From assembly GCA_003104905.1 (NCBI GenBank), contig PQAS01000055.1, positions 107,610 to 171,609 of the forward strand: DNA of 64,000 bases, in the 5' to 3' direction. Numbering within the stretch: the first letter of the stretch is position 1; the number at the start of each line of letters is the position of its first letter. This stretch comes from Candidatus Methanoperedentaceae archaeon. GTDB taxonomy: Archaea; Halobacteriota; Methanosarcinia; Methanosarcinales; Methanoperedenaceae. The translations under genes were made by a program, and so were the position numbers. The notes under the pieces were generated by a model. The model was given only the letters and a program-made list of their open reading frames with translations, was not told the origin of the DNA and ran no database searches. Positions 44,003 through 52,986 of this stretch are shown piece by piece.

Positions 44003-44743
44003 ATGACAAAAATCCAAAATGAATCCAGGAAAAAAAATGGTGGGCAGAAAAAAACAAAAGGCTTTACGAATACCCGGGAAATTGAAGAATCCAAACACGG
44101 GAAAAAACCGAGCAAAAAAAAACTAAAGATTACAAAAAAGCAAAAGACAAATATCGAAAATAACTTTCCTGAAAAGAATAAAGTTGTTGAAGTTGTCGAA
44201 AAACCTGCAGCAGAAATTCCTCAAAACGTGATTTCAAATCCTCTGGAAAAACTGGTCGAACCAAATGGTATACGATTAAAGGAAAATCCAATTACTGCAT
44301 CGAACCGTTTTTTTTATATTGCTCCAAGAACAAATTATTTTATAATAGTATCTATTATCTCAATAATAATATTCATGGTTGCAGGATATTTTTTACCTGC
44401 CACGCAAGAAGATATAGTTAATAACAAAGTGATCTGGGCTGGTGATGGGAATTATAACAGGGGACTTTTCGATCAATTCTTTACATCGATAGCTTTCACC
44501 TCAGGCGTATTCTTGCTGGGTTATTATATAAATACAACTTTTATAAAATTAAATGTGAAAAATTGGGGTTTTTTTGCATCCGGAATCTTAATGATGTTCA
44601 TTTTTGGCTTAGGAAAGATAGGAGAATTAATATTTAATAATAAAATATTTGATTATACAAAGGATTTTGTCCTTCCCATTGCATTGATAATGATGGCTTA
44701 TTCATCCTACAAAATTCATAAAGATCTGGACGGGATCATATAA
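44003..44743 (+). CDS. Four-helix membrane protein with Lys-rich N-terminus
   Basis: The first 100 or so of 246 residues are very basic and low in complexity (KKPSKKKLKITKKQKT), likely cytoplasmic and able to bind nucleic acid or lipid heads. Four membrane segments follow: YFIIVSIISIIIFMVAGYFL, FFTSIAFTSGVFLLGYYI, WGFFASGILMMFIFGLGKI and FVLPIALIMMAYSSYKI. No family recognised. It lies 26 bases after the helical paralogue A and two bases before the next membrane gene. Confidence 0.68.
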   Translation: MTKIQNESRKKNGGQKKTKGFTNTREIEESKHGKKPSKKKLKITKKQKTNIENNFPEKNKVVEVVEKPAAEIPQNVISNPLEKLVEPNGIRLKENPITASNRFFYIAPRTNYFIIVSIISIIIFMVAGYFLPATQEDIVNNKVIWAGDGNYNRGLFDQFFTSIAFTSGVFLLGYYINTTFIKLNVKNWGFFASGILMMFIFGLGKIGELIFNNKIFDYTKDFVLPIALIMMAYSSYKIHKDLDGII

Positions 44744-44744
44744 T

Positions 44745-45050
44745 ATGGATATTAACAGTTGTTTGCTACTTTTATCAATAATAAATTTCGTGGCTGTGTT
44801 GTTATGTGTTTATTATGGAAAGAAATTATACGATTCAACCAGAGGGGCTGCAGATTTTTGGTTATTCCTTTCTGCTTTTATTTTCAGTCTCGGAGGATAT
44901 ATCATGTTTGATTTCGTTAGAAAATCAATTGTTGCATTTGATTCTCCAATTATGGCCGCACAGGATCTGACCATTACATTTGCAGCCATATTTGCACTTG
45001 TAGCTGCGATCTATATAAAAAAAATGTTTGATAACATGCTCGGAGAATAG
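44745..45050 (+). CDS. Three-helix membrane protein, 101 residues
   Basis: The three hydrophobic segments are CLLLLSIINFVAVLLCVYYG, FWLFLSAFIFSLGGYIMF and ITFAAIFALVAAIYI. The arrangement resembles the membrane sensor part of archaeal histidine kinases but lacks any kinase domain. It begins two bases after the preceding membrane gene and is probably made with it as a complex. Confidence 0.66.
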   Translation: MDINSCLLLLSIINFVAVLLCVYYGKKLYDSTRGAADFWLFLSAFIFSLGGYIMFDFVRKSIVAFDSPIMAAQDLTITFAAIFALVAAIYIKKMFDNMLGE

Positions 45051-45080
45051 AGTTATATGATATTTTACCAGTGAGGATAA

Positions 45081-45857
45081 ATGCCTGCAGATTCCCTGAA
45101 CATTGTCAAAAATTTTCTTGAAACAAATATTGGCGATCTGGGTATCATAATTTTCCGGAAATCAGTTGAAAAATTGAATATAGGTGCAAACCCTTCCAAA
45201 AATGAAATTGAGAATCTGGTCCTATCAGTGGAAAAGACCATAGCAAAACTGTATGGTGAAAAAAAATCCCGATCCATTTTTGATAAGTTGAGAAAAGAAT
45301 TAATTGAATATGATACTTTTTTTGATCGATTTTTCGGATCAAAGATCGAAGACACACTAAATAATTTTTTTGAGATGAAAGGAATTCCCAGGGGCACCGA
45401 GATACAGGAAATTGCCATGTTCTTGATCTCAAACGGATGCCAGGAAAGCGAGAAAAAGCTTATTGAAACTTTAAAACAACTCACAAAGTTGAGGATTATT
45501 CACGATTTGAAAGGAAGCATATTAAATTCAGAGATCAAATCATTTCTTGATAAGAACTCACAATATTCCGAATCGGATATTGAAATTTTTATTAATGAAA
45601 TGAAGAAGAAGAAACTCGAAATAAATGATATTGACCTGAAAGATAAAATTGAAAAAGAAAGGCTTTTTAGAAAATTCAATTATATGGAACGTAAGGAGGA
45701 TGAAGAAGAAAAAATCGTCAACCAATATGTGGCATTGTTCAATTCCAAATTAAAAAAAGAATATGAATATATTACTTCTGATACGGATATAATTTCATTA
45801 ATGAAGAAAAACCATTACCTTTACTTATATTTCAAAAGATATTCAATTAATCTTTGA
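45081..45857 (+). CDS. Helical protein, paralogue B of the four-gene cluster
   Basis: The 258 residues align end to end with paralogue A. The N-terminal domain (NFLETNIGDLGIIIFRKSV, then KLYGEKKSRSIFDKLRKEL) is followed by the middle helices and the shared motif DKIEKERLFRKF near residue 195. The C-terminal part differs and is rich in Tyr and Lys. Soluble, with no catalytic motif. Fourth gene of the cluster. Confidence 0.7.
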   Translation: MPADSLNIVKNFLETNIGDLGIIIFRKSVEKLNIGANPSKNEIENLVLSVEKTIAKLYGEKKSRSIFDKLRKELIEYDTFFDRFFGSKIEDTLNNFFEMKGIPRGTEIQEIAMFLISNGCQESEKKLIETLKQLTKLRIIHDLKGSILNSEIKSFLDKNSQYSESDIEIFINEMKKKKLEINDIDLKDKIEKERLFRKFNYMERKEDEEEKIVNQYVALFNSKLKKEYEYITSDTDIISLMKKNHYLYLYFKRYSINL

Positions 45858-45901
45858 ACCATTAGATTAATTTTAATATGCTCAAAACAAATTGAACTGC
45901 T

Positions 45902-47302
45902 ATGTCCTGCGAAAATTTTACAGAAAAATTTGATGAGTATAAAAAAATCAGGAAACAGAAAAAATTATTCGGAACATTCGGGTTCCGGGGAGTGGTAAAT
46001 GAGGGGATGGGGCCCGAAAAAGCAAAACGCACAGGCGCTGCTCTTGCTGATTATCTCGGTGAAGAAAAAACAATCGCTATAGGGAAAGATCCCCGGATAT
46101 CCTCACCCATGCTTGAAGAAGCATTAATCGAAGGGATAATAGAGCATGGCTGCAATGCATTGACACTCGGTATCATCACCCCCAACACACTTTCACTTGA
46201 AGTGGGAAGACAGGCCGATGCAGGTGTAATGATCACAGCGTCACATAATCCTCCTGAATATAATGGCATGAAATGTTTAAATAAAACCGGTATGGGTTTC
46301 TCACCGGAAGAAGACCTGGCCCTTGAAAAAATATATTTCGGTGATTTGAAACAAATCACCAGAAAGGGGAAAATGATCACTGACACAGGAGCCAGCGACA
46401 GATATCGCGCTCATATTGTTCGGTATGTAACCAGAATGTTCCCTGTCACGCCAATGAAAATAGTAGTTGATGGCGGGGGCGGATCAGCATCCACAGTCAC
46501 ACCTGAGACACTTGTTGCTCTCGGTCATAAAGTTGTAAGATTCAACTGTAAATATGACGGCATGTTCCGGGAGAGGAATCCAGAACCAATAGATGCAAAC
46601 CTTGAAAAACTCAAGAAACTTGTAGTCGCCCAGGGCGCGGATATGGGTGTTGCTCATGACGGCGATGGCGATAGGACTGCTTTTGTGGACGAAAATGGGA
46701 AATTCGTCCAGGGCGACGTGTCTGCTTCAATATTGGCCGACCATATACTGAGACAGAGTAAAGATAAAGATAAGAAGATAGCAGTGACCATTGCCTTCTC
46801 AAATCTCATAAGAGATGTAGCAGGGAAACTGGGGGCCGAAGTGATTTTCACACCGGTTGGTGAGCCTTATCTTGCGCAGGCAAAACTCTTATGCGGCGCC
46901 CAGGTAGGCCTGGAAGAGCATGGCTCTGTGCTTATCGATTGGAGCCGTGAGGGACCGATGCTTGCCGGAGTTATGGCAGGTATACTATCAAAAGTAGAAA
47001 TGACCTTTTCAGAACTTGTAAATTCCTATCCCAAATATCACCAGATTAAAGATGCCAAGACGCTCCCCGGGGGAACAAATACGGATGTCATACTTGAGAA
47101 GCTAAAAACACAGATCCCCGGGGATTATGATAGGATCTCTGATATGGATGGCGTGCGTGTGGACTACCCGGATGGCTGGTTCCTTGTAAGGGCAAGCGGG
47201 ACAGAGCCAAAGGTGAGGGTATTTTCGGAAGGAAGGACCGGGGATATTGCTCTGCGCTTGAACCGGATAGCGATGGAAGGGCTCAATAGGGCCATGGAAT
47301 AG
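45902..47302 (+). CDS. glmM: Phosphohexomutase (phosphoglucosamine/phosphomannomutase)
   Basis: This alpha-D-phosphohexomutase has the catalytic serine loop ITASHNPPEYNGMK, the Mg loop GDGDRTAFVDENG, the sugar-binding EEHGSVL and the phosphate-binding RASGTEPKVRV. All four are intact in 466 residues. It could act on glucosamine-6-P, mannose-6-P or glucose-6-P; archaeal members often have broad use. The symbol is therefore tentative. Confidence 0.88.
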   Translation: MSCENFTEKFDEYKKIRKQKKLFGTFGFRGVVNEGMGPEKAKRTGAALADYLGEEKTIAIGKDPRISSPMLEEALIEGIIEHGCNALTLGIITPNTLSLEVGRQADAGVMITASHNPPEYNGMKCLNKTGMGFSPEEDLALEKIYFGDLKQITRKGKMITDTGASDRYRAHIVRYVTRMFPVTPMKIVVDGGGGSASTVTPETLVALGHKVVRFNCKYDGMFRERNPEPIDANLEKLKKLVVAQGADMGVAHDGDGDRTAFVDENGKFVQGDVSASILADHILRQSKDKDKKIAVTIAFSNLIRDVAGKLGAEVIFTPVGEPYLAQAKLLCGAQVGLEEHGSVLIDWSREGPMLAGVMAGILSKVEMTFSELVNSYPKYHQIKDAKTLPGGTNTDVILEKLKTQIPGDYDRISDMDGVRVDYPDGWFLVRASGTEPKVRVFSEGRTGDIALRLNRIAMEGLNRAME

Positions 47303-47304
47303 GA

Positions 47305-47706
47305 TCAATATCCCGTCAATTTCACGGGCTTTACACCATCTTCCCAGACATAAGCCCTCATACCGTCAGCTCCTGCAATAAGCCACACTGACGGTGCATT
47401 TTCCATTGTTTCCCTGTCCCATGTCGAGGGTATGGCGCAAGAAGATGGATGCGAGTGATAAACTCCAAGTATCTCCTTTCCATATTTCTCTGCATCGTTC
47501 CATGCACTATAGAATTGTTCCGGGTCAAGTTCAAAACTTCTCGTGGTGCGTTTCACATTCCTGACAGGAAGCACTTTTTCAACATTTGCTATATTCCCGT
47601 TGATATTCCCGATCAACACACCACAGGCTTCATACGGCTTATTGGATTCAAGTTCCATCTGGATGAGTTCCATGTCATTGCTGGAGATTTTGAGTTCAAG
47701 GATCAT
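47305..47706 (-). CDS. JAMM/MPN-domain metalloprotease
   Basis: The 133-residue protein has the complete JAMM zinc motif HSHPSSCAIPSTWD with the upstream Glu in YEACGVLIG. Stand-alone archaeal JAMM proteins (HvJAMM1 type) remove ubiquitin-like SAMPs from targets; others act in sulfur-carrier processing. It converges on the phosphohexomutase with a two-base gap. Confidence 0.88.
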   Translation of the reverse strand: MILELKISSNDMELIQMELESNKPYEACGVLIGNINGNIANVEKVLPVRNVKRTTRSFELDPEQFYSAWNDAEKYGKEILGVYHSHPSSCAIPSTWDRETMENAPSVWLIAGADGMRAYVWEDGVKPVKLTGY

Positions 47707-47850
47707 CAGTCATTCCTCAACAAAGGCATTTTTATAAACATCATTAACCCACAACCTGAATACTTAAATCTTTGTAGGAAAAGATAGGAGAAGATATAAA
47801 CCAAAACATTTAAAACTATATAATACCCTAATTAGCGTGGTGATTATGTA

Positions 47851-48468
47851 ATGAGTGATAAAGATTCGAAAGCTCCTATTTATATAGCGATCGTGGTGGC
47901 CGTCATCCTGATTGCAGCCGGTGGTTATTATGTACTGGGTGGCAAAATTACCCCCCCGGCAGTACCTGATGATGAAAAACAAAACCCTTCTGTAACAACA
48001 GCCAAAGAAACATCGGTAGCCCCAAAAATAACCCCTGAGAAAATAACAGCATCAGCACAAACCCCGGCTGTTACACCAGCTCCGGCAAAAGTTGAAACTA
48101 TCAAATGTGAATTATGTCATAAAGATTCTCAAGATCTGACGCCTCATTTAAATGGAGGGAAGCTTTGCGTAACCTGTCACGGAAGCCAGGTACATAATAT
48201 CCATATTGGGACAGGCACAGTAGGCCTTGAATGTAATACCTGTCATGGATCCCCGCCGAAAATACCAACCGTTGATAAATCTGCAGATGGACCGGGTCAT
48301 TTTTCAGTTTGTGAAAATTGCCATGCTCCTCCGCCAGATTCACTTAAACCCAGCCTTGGCAACCTCATAACAGTTCACCTTTCCAGAGGCAAGTACTGTA
48401 CCAATTGCCATGGAACTGACATCAGCGTCATTCACGCCGCAAGCCTGGCAAATGCATCTAAAAAATAA
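47851..48468 (+). CDS. Membrane-anchored pentaheme cytochrome c
   Basis: The 205 residues start with a membrane helix (APIYIAIVVAVILIAAGGYYVL). A Pro/Thr/Lys linker follows, then five CxxCH sites: CELCH, CVTCH, CNTCH, CENCH, CTNCH. A sixth His-rich segment may give distal ligands. The heme domain would face outside. It probably relays electrons from the membrane towards the cell surface, as expected for an anaerobic methane oxidiser. It is monocistronic, with its own TATA region (near 47806) and terminator. Confidence 0.88.
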   Translation: MSDKDSKAPIYIAIVVAVILIAAGGYYVLGGKITPPAVPDDEKQNPSVTTAKETSVAPKITPEKITASAQTPAVTPAPAKVETIKCELCHKDSQDLTPHLNGGKLCVTCHGSQVHNIHIGTGTVGLECNTCHGSPPKIPTVDKSADGPGHFSVCENCHAPPPDSLKPSLGNLITVHLSRGKYCTNCHGTDISVIHAASLANASKK

Positions 48469-48470
48469 AT

Positions 48471-48498
48471 AAAGGGCCAACGCCCTTTTTATTTTTTT
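48471..48498 (+). terminator. Terminator of the pentaheme gene
   Basis: The stem AAAGGGC/GCCCTTT with loop CAAC is followed by TTATTTTTTT. It begins three bases after the stop codon. Confidence 0.85.
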
Positions 48499-48520
48499 GT
48501 TTGGATCTTATTTTTTTAAT

Positions 48521-50188
48521 ATGACTTTTTTTGAACAATTTGCAAAAGTATGCAACACGATAGAACATATTTCAAGTTCTCTTGAAATTACCACAAATGT
48601 TGCGAATTATCTTAAAGAAGTAAGTGATGAGGAACTTCCGATCGTTACGCGTTTTATTATGGGACATGTTTTTCCTGTATGGAGCAATAAGGAACTTGGA
48701 ATCGGACCTAATCTTTTGTATAGTGCAATATCCAAAACATCATCCTTGCCTGTAAAACGAATCCAAGGACTTGTTAAAGAAACAGGAGATGTTGGACTGG
48801 CCCTGGAAAAAGCGATTGTTTCCGGTAAAACTCATCTGAAATTCTTCTCCGAAGACGAACAACTTTCTATTAAAGAAGTTTATTCCAGATTTGAAAATAT
48901 CTCGGAATTAAATGGCAAAGGCTCACAGGAAGCTAAAATAAAAAATCTGCAATATCTTTTTAGTCTGGCAAAACCCACAGAAATCGTTTATCTTTCACGG
49001 TTGTCGATCGAAGAATTGCGTATCGGTGTGGGTGAGGGACTGGTCAGGAATGCGATAGCTGAGGCATTTAATGTACCTTCTGACCTGGTCGAACGGGGTA
49101 TTTTACTCACAAATGATCCGGGGCTTGTAGCTCTTAAGGCAAAACAAGAAGGAAGACAGGGACTTTCGGAACTTGGAGTTATGATCAAGCGCCCGCTGAG
49201 GATGATGCTTGCCCAGATAGGCCCGGGGATCAATGAAACAATAAAAGAGATGGGTCTTGTGGCTGTCGAATGGAAATATGACGGAGCTCGTGTCCAGATA
49301 CACAAGAATGAGAACGAAATTACGATATATTCGCGTAAACTTGAGGATGTCACCTCTTCACTACCGGATTTACAGGAATCCATAAAATCAAATGTTTCTG
49401 CAAAAAGTGTCATTCTGGATGGTGAGGCCGTAGCTATGGGGAAAAATAATAGGCCAATGGCATTCCAGGAAATACTCCGGCGTTTCCGCAGGAAATATGA
49501 TATCTCAACCACAGCAGAGCAAATCCCTCTTTACCTTAATCTTTTTGATATACTTTATTTGAACGGTGAAAGCCTTATCGATATTCCACTTGCCAGGAGG
49601 CGGGAAAAGCTTGAGGAAATTTGTGATGAGAGTATTGTGGCAAAACAGACGATAACGGATGATCCGGCAGTTATTGAAATGATATATAAAGAAGCTCTTT
49701 CGGCCGGGCATGAGGGAGTAATGCTTAAAAACCCGGATTCATTTTATTCTCCCGGAAAACGAGGAAAAAATTGGCTTAAAATGAAACCAATCATGGAGAC
49801 ACTTGATCTTGTGGTTATCGGGGGGGAATGGGGGGAAGGAAGACGTACCAAATTCATAGGTTCTTATTTACTTGCCTGCCGTGATCCTAATACCGAAAAA
49901 TTCCTTCCGATTGGACGGGTGGGAACCGGTATATCGGATGAGCAACTTGAAGATCTGACAAAATTATTCAAAGAAATGATAATCTTAGAAAATGGAATTC
50001 ATGCTGACTTTGAGCCAAAAATCGTGTTTGAAGTCGCTTTTGATGAAATTCAGAAGAGCCCGAATTATGAGTCCGGATATGCGCTTCGCTTTCCAAGGCT
50101 TGTCAATGTCAGAAGCGATAAATCAATTGAGGACTCTGATACGATAGAAAGGATCGAGCAGCTTTATATCGGACAAAAGGGGAGATGA
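48521..50188 (+). CDS. lig: ATP-dependent DNA ligase
   Basis: This replicative-type archaeal ligase of about 555 residues has an N-terminal DNA-binding domain and the adenylation site EWKYDGARVQIHK with its active Lys. LDGEAVA, LFDILYLNGESL, GHEGVMLKNPDS and the motif V segment GKNWLKMKP follow, and the OB fold is at the end. I chose the ATG giving MTFFEQFAK, the family's usual beginning. A longer reading would run into the upstream terminator. Confidence 0.95.
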   Translation: MTFFEQFAKVCNTIEHISSSLEITTNVANYLKEVSDEELPIVTRFIMGHVFPVWSNKELGIGPNLLYSAISKTSSLPVKRIQGLVKETGDVGLALEKAIVSGKTHLKFFSEDEQLSIKEVYSRFENISELNGKGSQEAKIKNLQYLFSLAKPTEIVYLSRLSIEELRIGVGEGLVRNAIAEAFNVPSDLVERGILLTNDPGLVALKAKQEGRQGLSELGVMIKRPLRMMLAQIGPGINETIKEMGLVAVEWKYDGARVQIHKNENEITIYSRKLEDVTSSLPDLQESIKSNVSAKSVILDGEAVAMGKNNRPMAFQEILRRFRRKYDISTTAEQIPLYLNLFDILYLNGESLIDIPLARRREKLEEICDESIVAKQTITDDPAVIEMIYKEALSAGHEGVMLKNPDSFYSPGKRGKNWLKMKPIMETLDLVVIGGEWGEGRRTKFIGSYLLACRDPNTEKFLPIGRVGTGISDEQLEDLTKLFKEMIILENGIHADFEPKIVFEVAFDEIQKSPNYESGYALRFPRLVNVRSDKSIEDSDTIERIEQLYIGQKGR

Positions 50189-50239
50189 AGAAAAAAATTA
50201 TTCGATTTCTTGCTTCATTTCTCCAGTTGAAGCTCAGAT

Positions 50240-50953
50240 TCACAATTTTGTAGCTACAACTGAAACCAGATTGAAATATTTCCCACCCTCAGCTTCCATC
50301 ATTCCTATATCTCTACGAGCATAGTCGTTATCACACAAAAGCCAATCCTGCCAGGATTCTTTTAAGCAATTTAGTTCTTTGCATTCTTTAAAACTTACCA
50401 AATCACAGTTTTTCCATAAATTATACCACCAATCACATGAGTGTAGAGTTAAGCTCATTTCATCAAACCAGTATGGTACTAATTCTGCCGGAACTCCATT
50501 TGTAAATTCCTGCTTCAAACCCGGAACTGCAATTGCTATTTCCCCTCCTTTTTTTACAAGTGGAGCAAAATACTTTGTCAAATAATCTGCTTCGACCCCA
50601 AAATAATGATAGGCATCTACACTTATAGCAAGATCAAAAAACTCATTTGCAAATGGTAAATTATGTGCTTCTGCATGTATTGGTATTATTTTATCTTCCA
50701 ACCCCATTGACTTGATCCTTTCATAATTTTCTGTTGCACTAATCCAGAGATCAGTAGCAAAAACCGTAACCCCGTATTCTTTTGCCAAGAATATCGAAGT
50801 AAGCCCTTTCCCACAACCGAGATCAAGCACTCGCATGCCCTTCTCAAACCTTAATGATTCAGATAATTCCTCAATTATTTTCAATGCATTAGGACCCATC
50901 ATATTTTCTTTAACAAAAGCAGTATCATACTTATTGGATTTTATAAACGTCAT
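50240..50953 (-). CDS. Class I SAM-dependent methyltransferase
   Basis: The 237 residues carry SAM motif I (VLDLGCGKGLTSIFLAKEYG), an acidic loop (ATDLW), and AEAHNLPFANEFFDLAISVDAYHYFG. This is typical of small-molecule methyltransferases (UbiE/CFA-like). Substrate unknown; it stands alone. Some members of this group are carried near resistance or lipid genes, but nothing nearby supports that. Confidence 0.8.
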   Translation of the reverse strand: MTFIKSNKYDTAFVKENMMGPNALKIIEELSESLRFEKGMRVLDLGCGKGLTSIFLAKEYGVTVFATDLWISATENYERIKSMGLEDKIIPIHAEAHNLPFANEFFDLAISVDAYHYFGVEADYLTKYFAPLVKKGGEIAIAVPGLKQEFTNGVPAELVPYWFDEMSLTLHSCDWWYNLWKNCDLVSFKECKELNCLKESWQDWLLCDNDYARRDIGMMEAEGGKYFNLVSVVATKL

Positions 50954-51086
50954 CTTGATAATCTTTCATTTATTGTTCCATAACCATAAAAGTTTTGTCT
51001 TACTATTCACCAAACGGCGCCCAATCATACAAATGGATTTTTGAGGATCAGGAATATCTATCATGATGATATTCCCGTAACGATAC

Positions 51087-51156
51087 TTTTATATATCTTT
51101 GCGTCAGACAATATGTCAGACAAATGTCATACAAGGGTCGCACAAGAGGCGTACAA
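51087..51156 (+). promoter_or_regulatory. cdrS-ftsZ promoter with five phased iterons
   Basis: A TATA box (TTTTATATAT) is followed by five direct repeats of a 9-bp unit: GTCAGACAA, GTCAGACAA, GTCATACAA, GTCGCACAA and GGCGTACAA. They start at 51103, 51115, 51126, 51137 and 51148. Spacing of 11-12 bases puts them on one face of the helix across the expected start site. A ribbon-helix-helix protein binding cooperatively here could repress the operon. The neighbouring cdrS-like product is the obvious candidate. Confidence 0.65.
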
Positions 51157-51233
51157 TTGTAAGCAACTATGATGAACCAGTCTAAAAAATAAAAATCAAG
51201 GATTCATCAATCCTCCCACAGGGAGATACCAAA

Positions 51234-51458
51234 ATGCAAAGAGTAACACTAAGGCTCCCGGAACAGCAATTAAAAATGATCGACATATTGGTTGAGTATG
51301 GCGAATTTCCGTCCGCAAGCGAAGCAATCAGGACGGCTATAAGGGATTTAATCGATCAACGAAGTGATAAATTGGTTGGCAGGATGAAATTATTTGATAA
51401 GGCACAGGAGCAGTCAAAGAACGCAGGGACATTCTTGCGCCTAAAAGAGGAACATTAG
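51234..51458 (+). CDS. cdrS: CdrS-like ribbon-helix-helix regulator
   Basis: The 74 residues form a ribbon-helix-helix domain: strand QRVTLRLPEQQLKMIDIL, then helix SASEAIRTAIRDLI, and a charged tail. A short RHH gene directly before ftsZ is a conserved archaeal arrangement. In haloarchaea this protein (CdrS) controls cell-division genes. It lies 27 bases ahead of ftsZ and shares its promoter. Iterons at the promoter suggest autoregulation. Confidence 0.82.
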   Translation: MQRVTLRLPEQQLKMIDILVEYGEFPSASEAIRTAIRDLIDQRSDKLVGRMKLFDKAQEQSKNAGTFLRLKEEH

Positions 51459-51485
51459 AAGGAATAAAACAAATCATCTGAGGGG

Positions 51486-52643
51486 ATGAATATGGAATCA
51501 TTTGTACAGGACGCATTAAAATATAAAGAAAAGGAACAGTTAAGCAGACAGGCGGCAAGTGGCTCGTCTGAAGAGATGGATGAATTCGGAACACCAAAGA
51601 TCGTAGTAGTCGGGTGCGGCGGAGGCGGCAATAATACAGTTAACCGTCTTTATAATATCGGCGTTGCAGGCGCAGATACTATCGCAATTAACACAGATAA
51701 GATCCACCTTGATATCACACAGGCGGATAAGAAGATCTTAATCGGCAAATCAATAACAAGGGGATTGGGCGCAGGCGGCTTTCCGGAAGTCGGAAGAAGA
51801 GCGGCGGAACTTGCAAGAGGAACCCTTGAAGAAGTTCTTAAAGACGCGAACCTTGTATTCGTTACAGCAGGAATGGGCGGTGGAACAGGAACTGGTGTAG
51901 CCCCGGTTGTAGCACAGGTCGCAAAGGACCAGGGAGCAATCGTAATCGGAATGGTCACAAGCCCATTCAAGGTGGAGCGCTCAAGGATGTTCAAAGCCGA
52001 GGAAGGCCTGGACGAATTAAGAAAAGCAGCAGATACCGTAATAGTTCTCGATAACAACAGGCTGCTTGATTATGTACCGAACCTGCCTATTGATCAGGCA
52101 TTTTCAGTAATGGACCAATTAATATCAGAAACTGTGAAGGGCATCACTGAAACCATCACCCAGCCATCATTGATAAATCTTGACTACGCTGATGTCAGGG
52201 CAATCATGAAGGGCGGAGGACTTGCAGTAATGCTTGTCGGAGAAGCAAAAGGACAGGATAAGGCAAAGGAAGTCGTAAGAGCTGCCTTGAATCACCCGCT
52301 GCTTGACGTGGATACAAATGGCGCAACCGGTTGCCTGCTCCATATAACAGGTGGGACTGATATGTCCCTGCATGAAGCCGAGCAGATAGCTTCATCCCTG
52401 ACTTATGAGCTTGACTCGCACGCAAATGTTATCTGGGGCGCAAGAGTAAAGAAGGAATACGAAGGCAAGGTGCGCTGCATGGCGATCATGACTGGTATCC
52501 ATTCAGCACAGATCATGGGACCAAAGGCAGATAGCATAGCAGTAAAAAACAGTGCCCTGGTTGAAAAGAAAATCAAAGTAGCAATAGAAAATACCAGGAG
52601 TAATAGTAAGAGCAGAGGTTCAATAATCGATCAGATCCTGTGA
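51486..52643 (+). CDS. ftsZ: Cell-division protein FtsZ
   Basis: The tubulin-like GTPase forms the division ring. The 385 residues show [16 protein letters not shown], the tubulin signature [15 protein letters not shown], and the T7 loop [14 protein letters not shown] with the acidic residues that hydrolyse the neighbour's GTP. An archaeal N-terminal extension of about 40 residues precedes the GTPase core; the C-terminal tail is short and basic. Co-transcribed with the RHH gene upstream and followed by a strong terminator. Confidence 0.97.
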   Translation: MNMESFVQDALKYKEKEQLSRQAASGSSEEMDEFGTPKIVVVGCGGGGNNTVNRLYNIGVAGADTIAINTDKIHLDITQADKKILIGKSITRGLGAGGFPEVGRRAAELARGTLEEVLKDANLVFVTAGMGGGTGTGVAPVVAQVAKDQGAIVIGMVTSPFKVERSRMFKAEEGLDELRKAADTVIVLDNNRLLDYVPNLPIDQAFSVMDQLISETVKGITETITQPSLINLDYADVRAIMKGGGLAVMLVGEAKGQDKAKEVVRAALNHPLLDVDTNGATGCLLHITGGTDMSLHEAEQIASSLTYELDSHANVIWGARVKKEYEGKVRCMAIMTGIHSAQIMGPKADSIAVKNSALVEKKIKVAIENTRSNSKSRGSIIDQIL

Positions 52644-52668
52644 TATTTAAAACAAGAGTTGGGGTATA

Positions 52669-52701
52669 AATCCGACAAAATTGTCGGATTACATTTTTTT
52701 T
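52669..52701 (+). terminator. Terminator of the cdrS-ftsZ operon
   Basis: A perfect 10-bp stem AATCCGACAA/TTGTCGGATT with a two-base loop is followed by ACA and eight T. Confidence 0.88.
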
Positions 52702-52752
52702 ATTCTCCGTAAAGAAAAGATATTTAGCATACTAAATTAATATGTTGAACTA

Positions 52753-52947
52753 ATGGAAAAAACGAACCCATATTATACTGCTTCTTCGGCATCATTAACA
52801 TATTTTGTTATATTTATAATTCTAAAATATTTTTTGCACAATAAAGAACTGGACTGGAAAGGTGCGCTAATCGGAGCGTTGATTTTCTGGATTGTAATTT
52901 TTATAGTCCATAAATATCTTAACAGGCGGTCTAATAATCTGGAATAA
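52753..52947 (+). CDS. Small two-helix membrane protein
   Basis: The 64 residues have two hydrophobic stretches (LTYFVIFIILKYFL and GALIGALIFWIVIFIVH) and a basic C-terminus. No family is recognised. It lies between the ftsZ terminator and a DUF2117 gene, and no strong ribosome site is seen, so the call is moderate. Confidence 0.5.
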   Translation: MEKTNPYYTASSASLTYFVIFIILKYFLHNKELDWKGALIGALIFWIVIFIVHKYLNRRSNNLE

Positions 52948-52986
52948 AATAAAATATAACACAATATAATTTCCGTAATCAATTGC

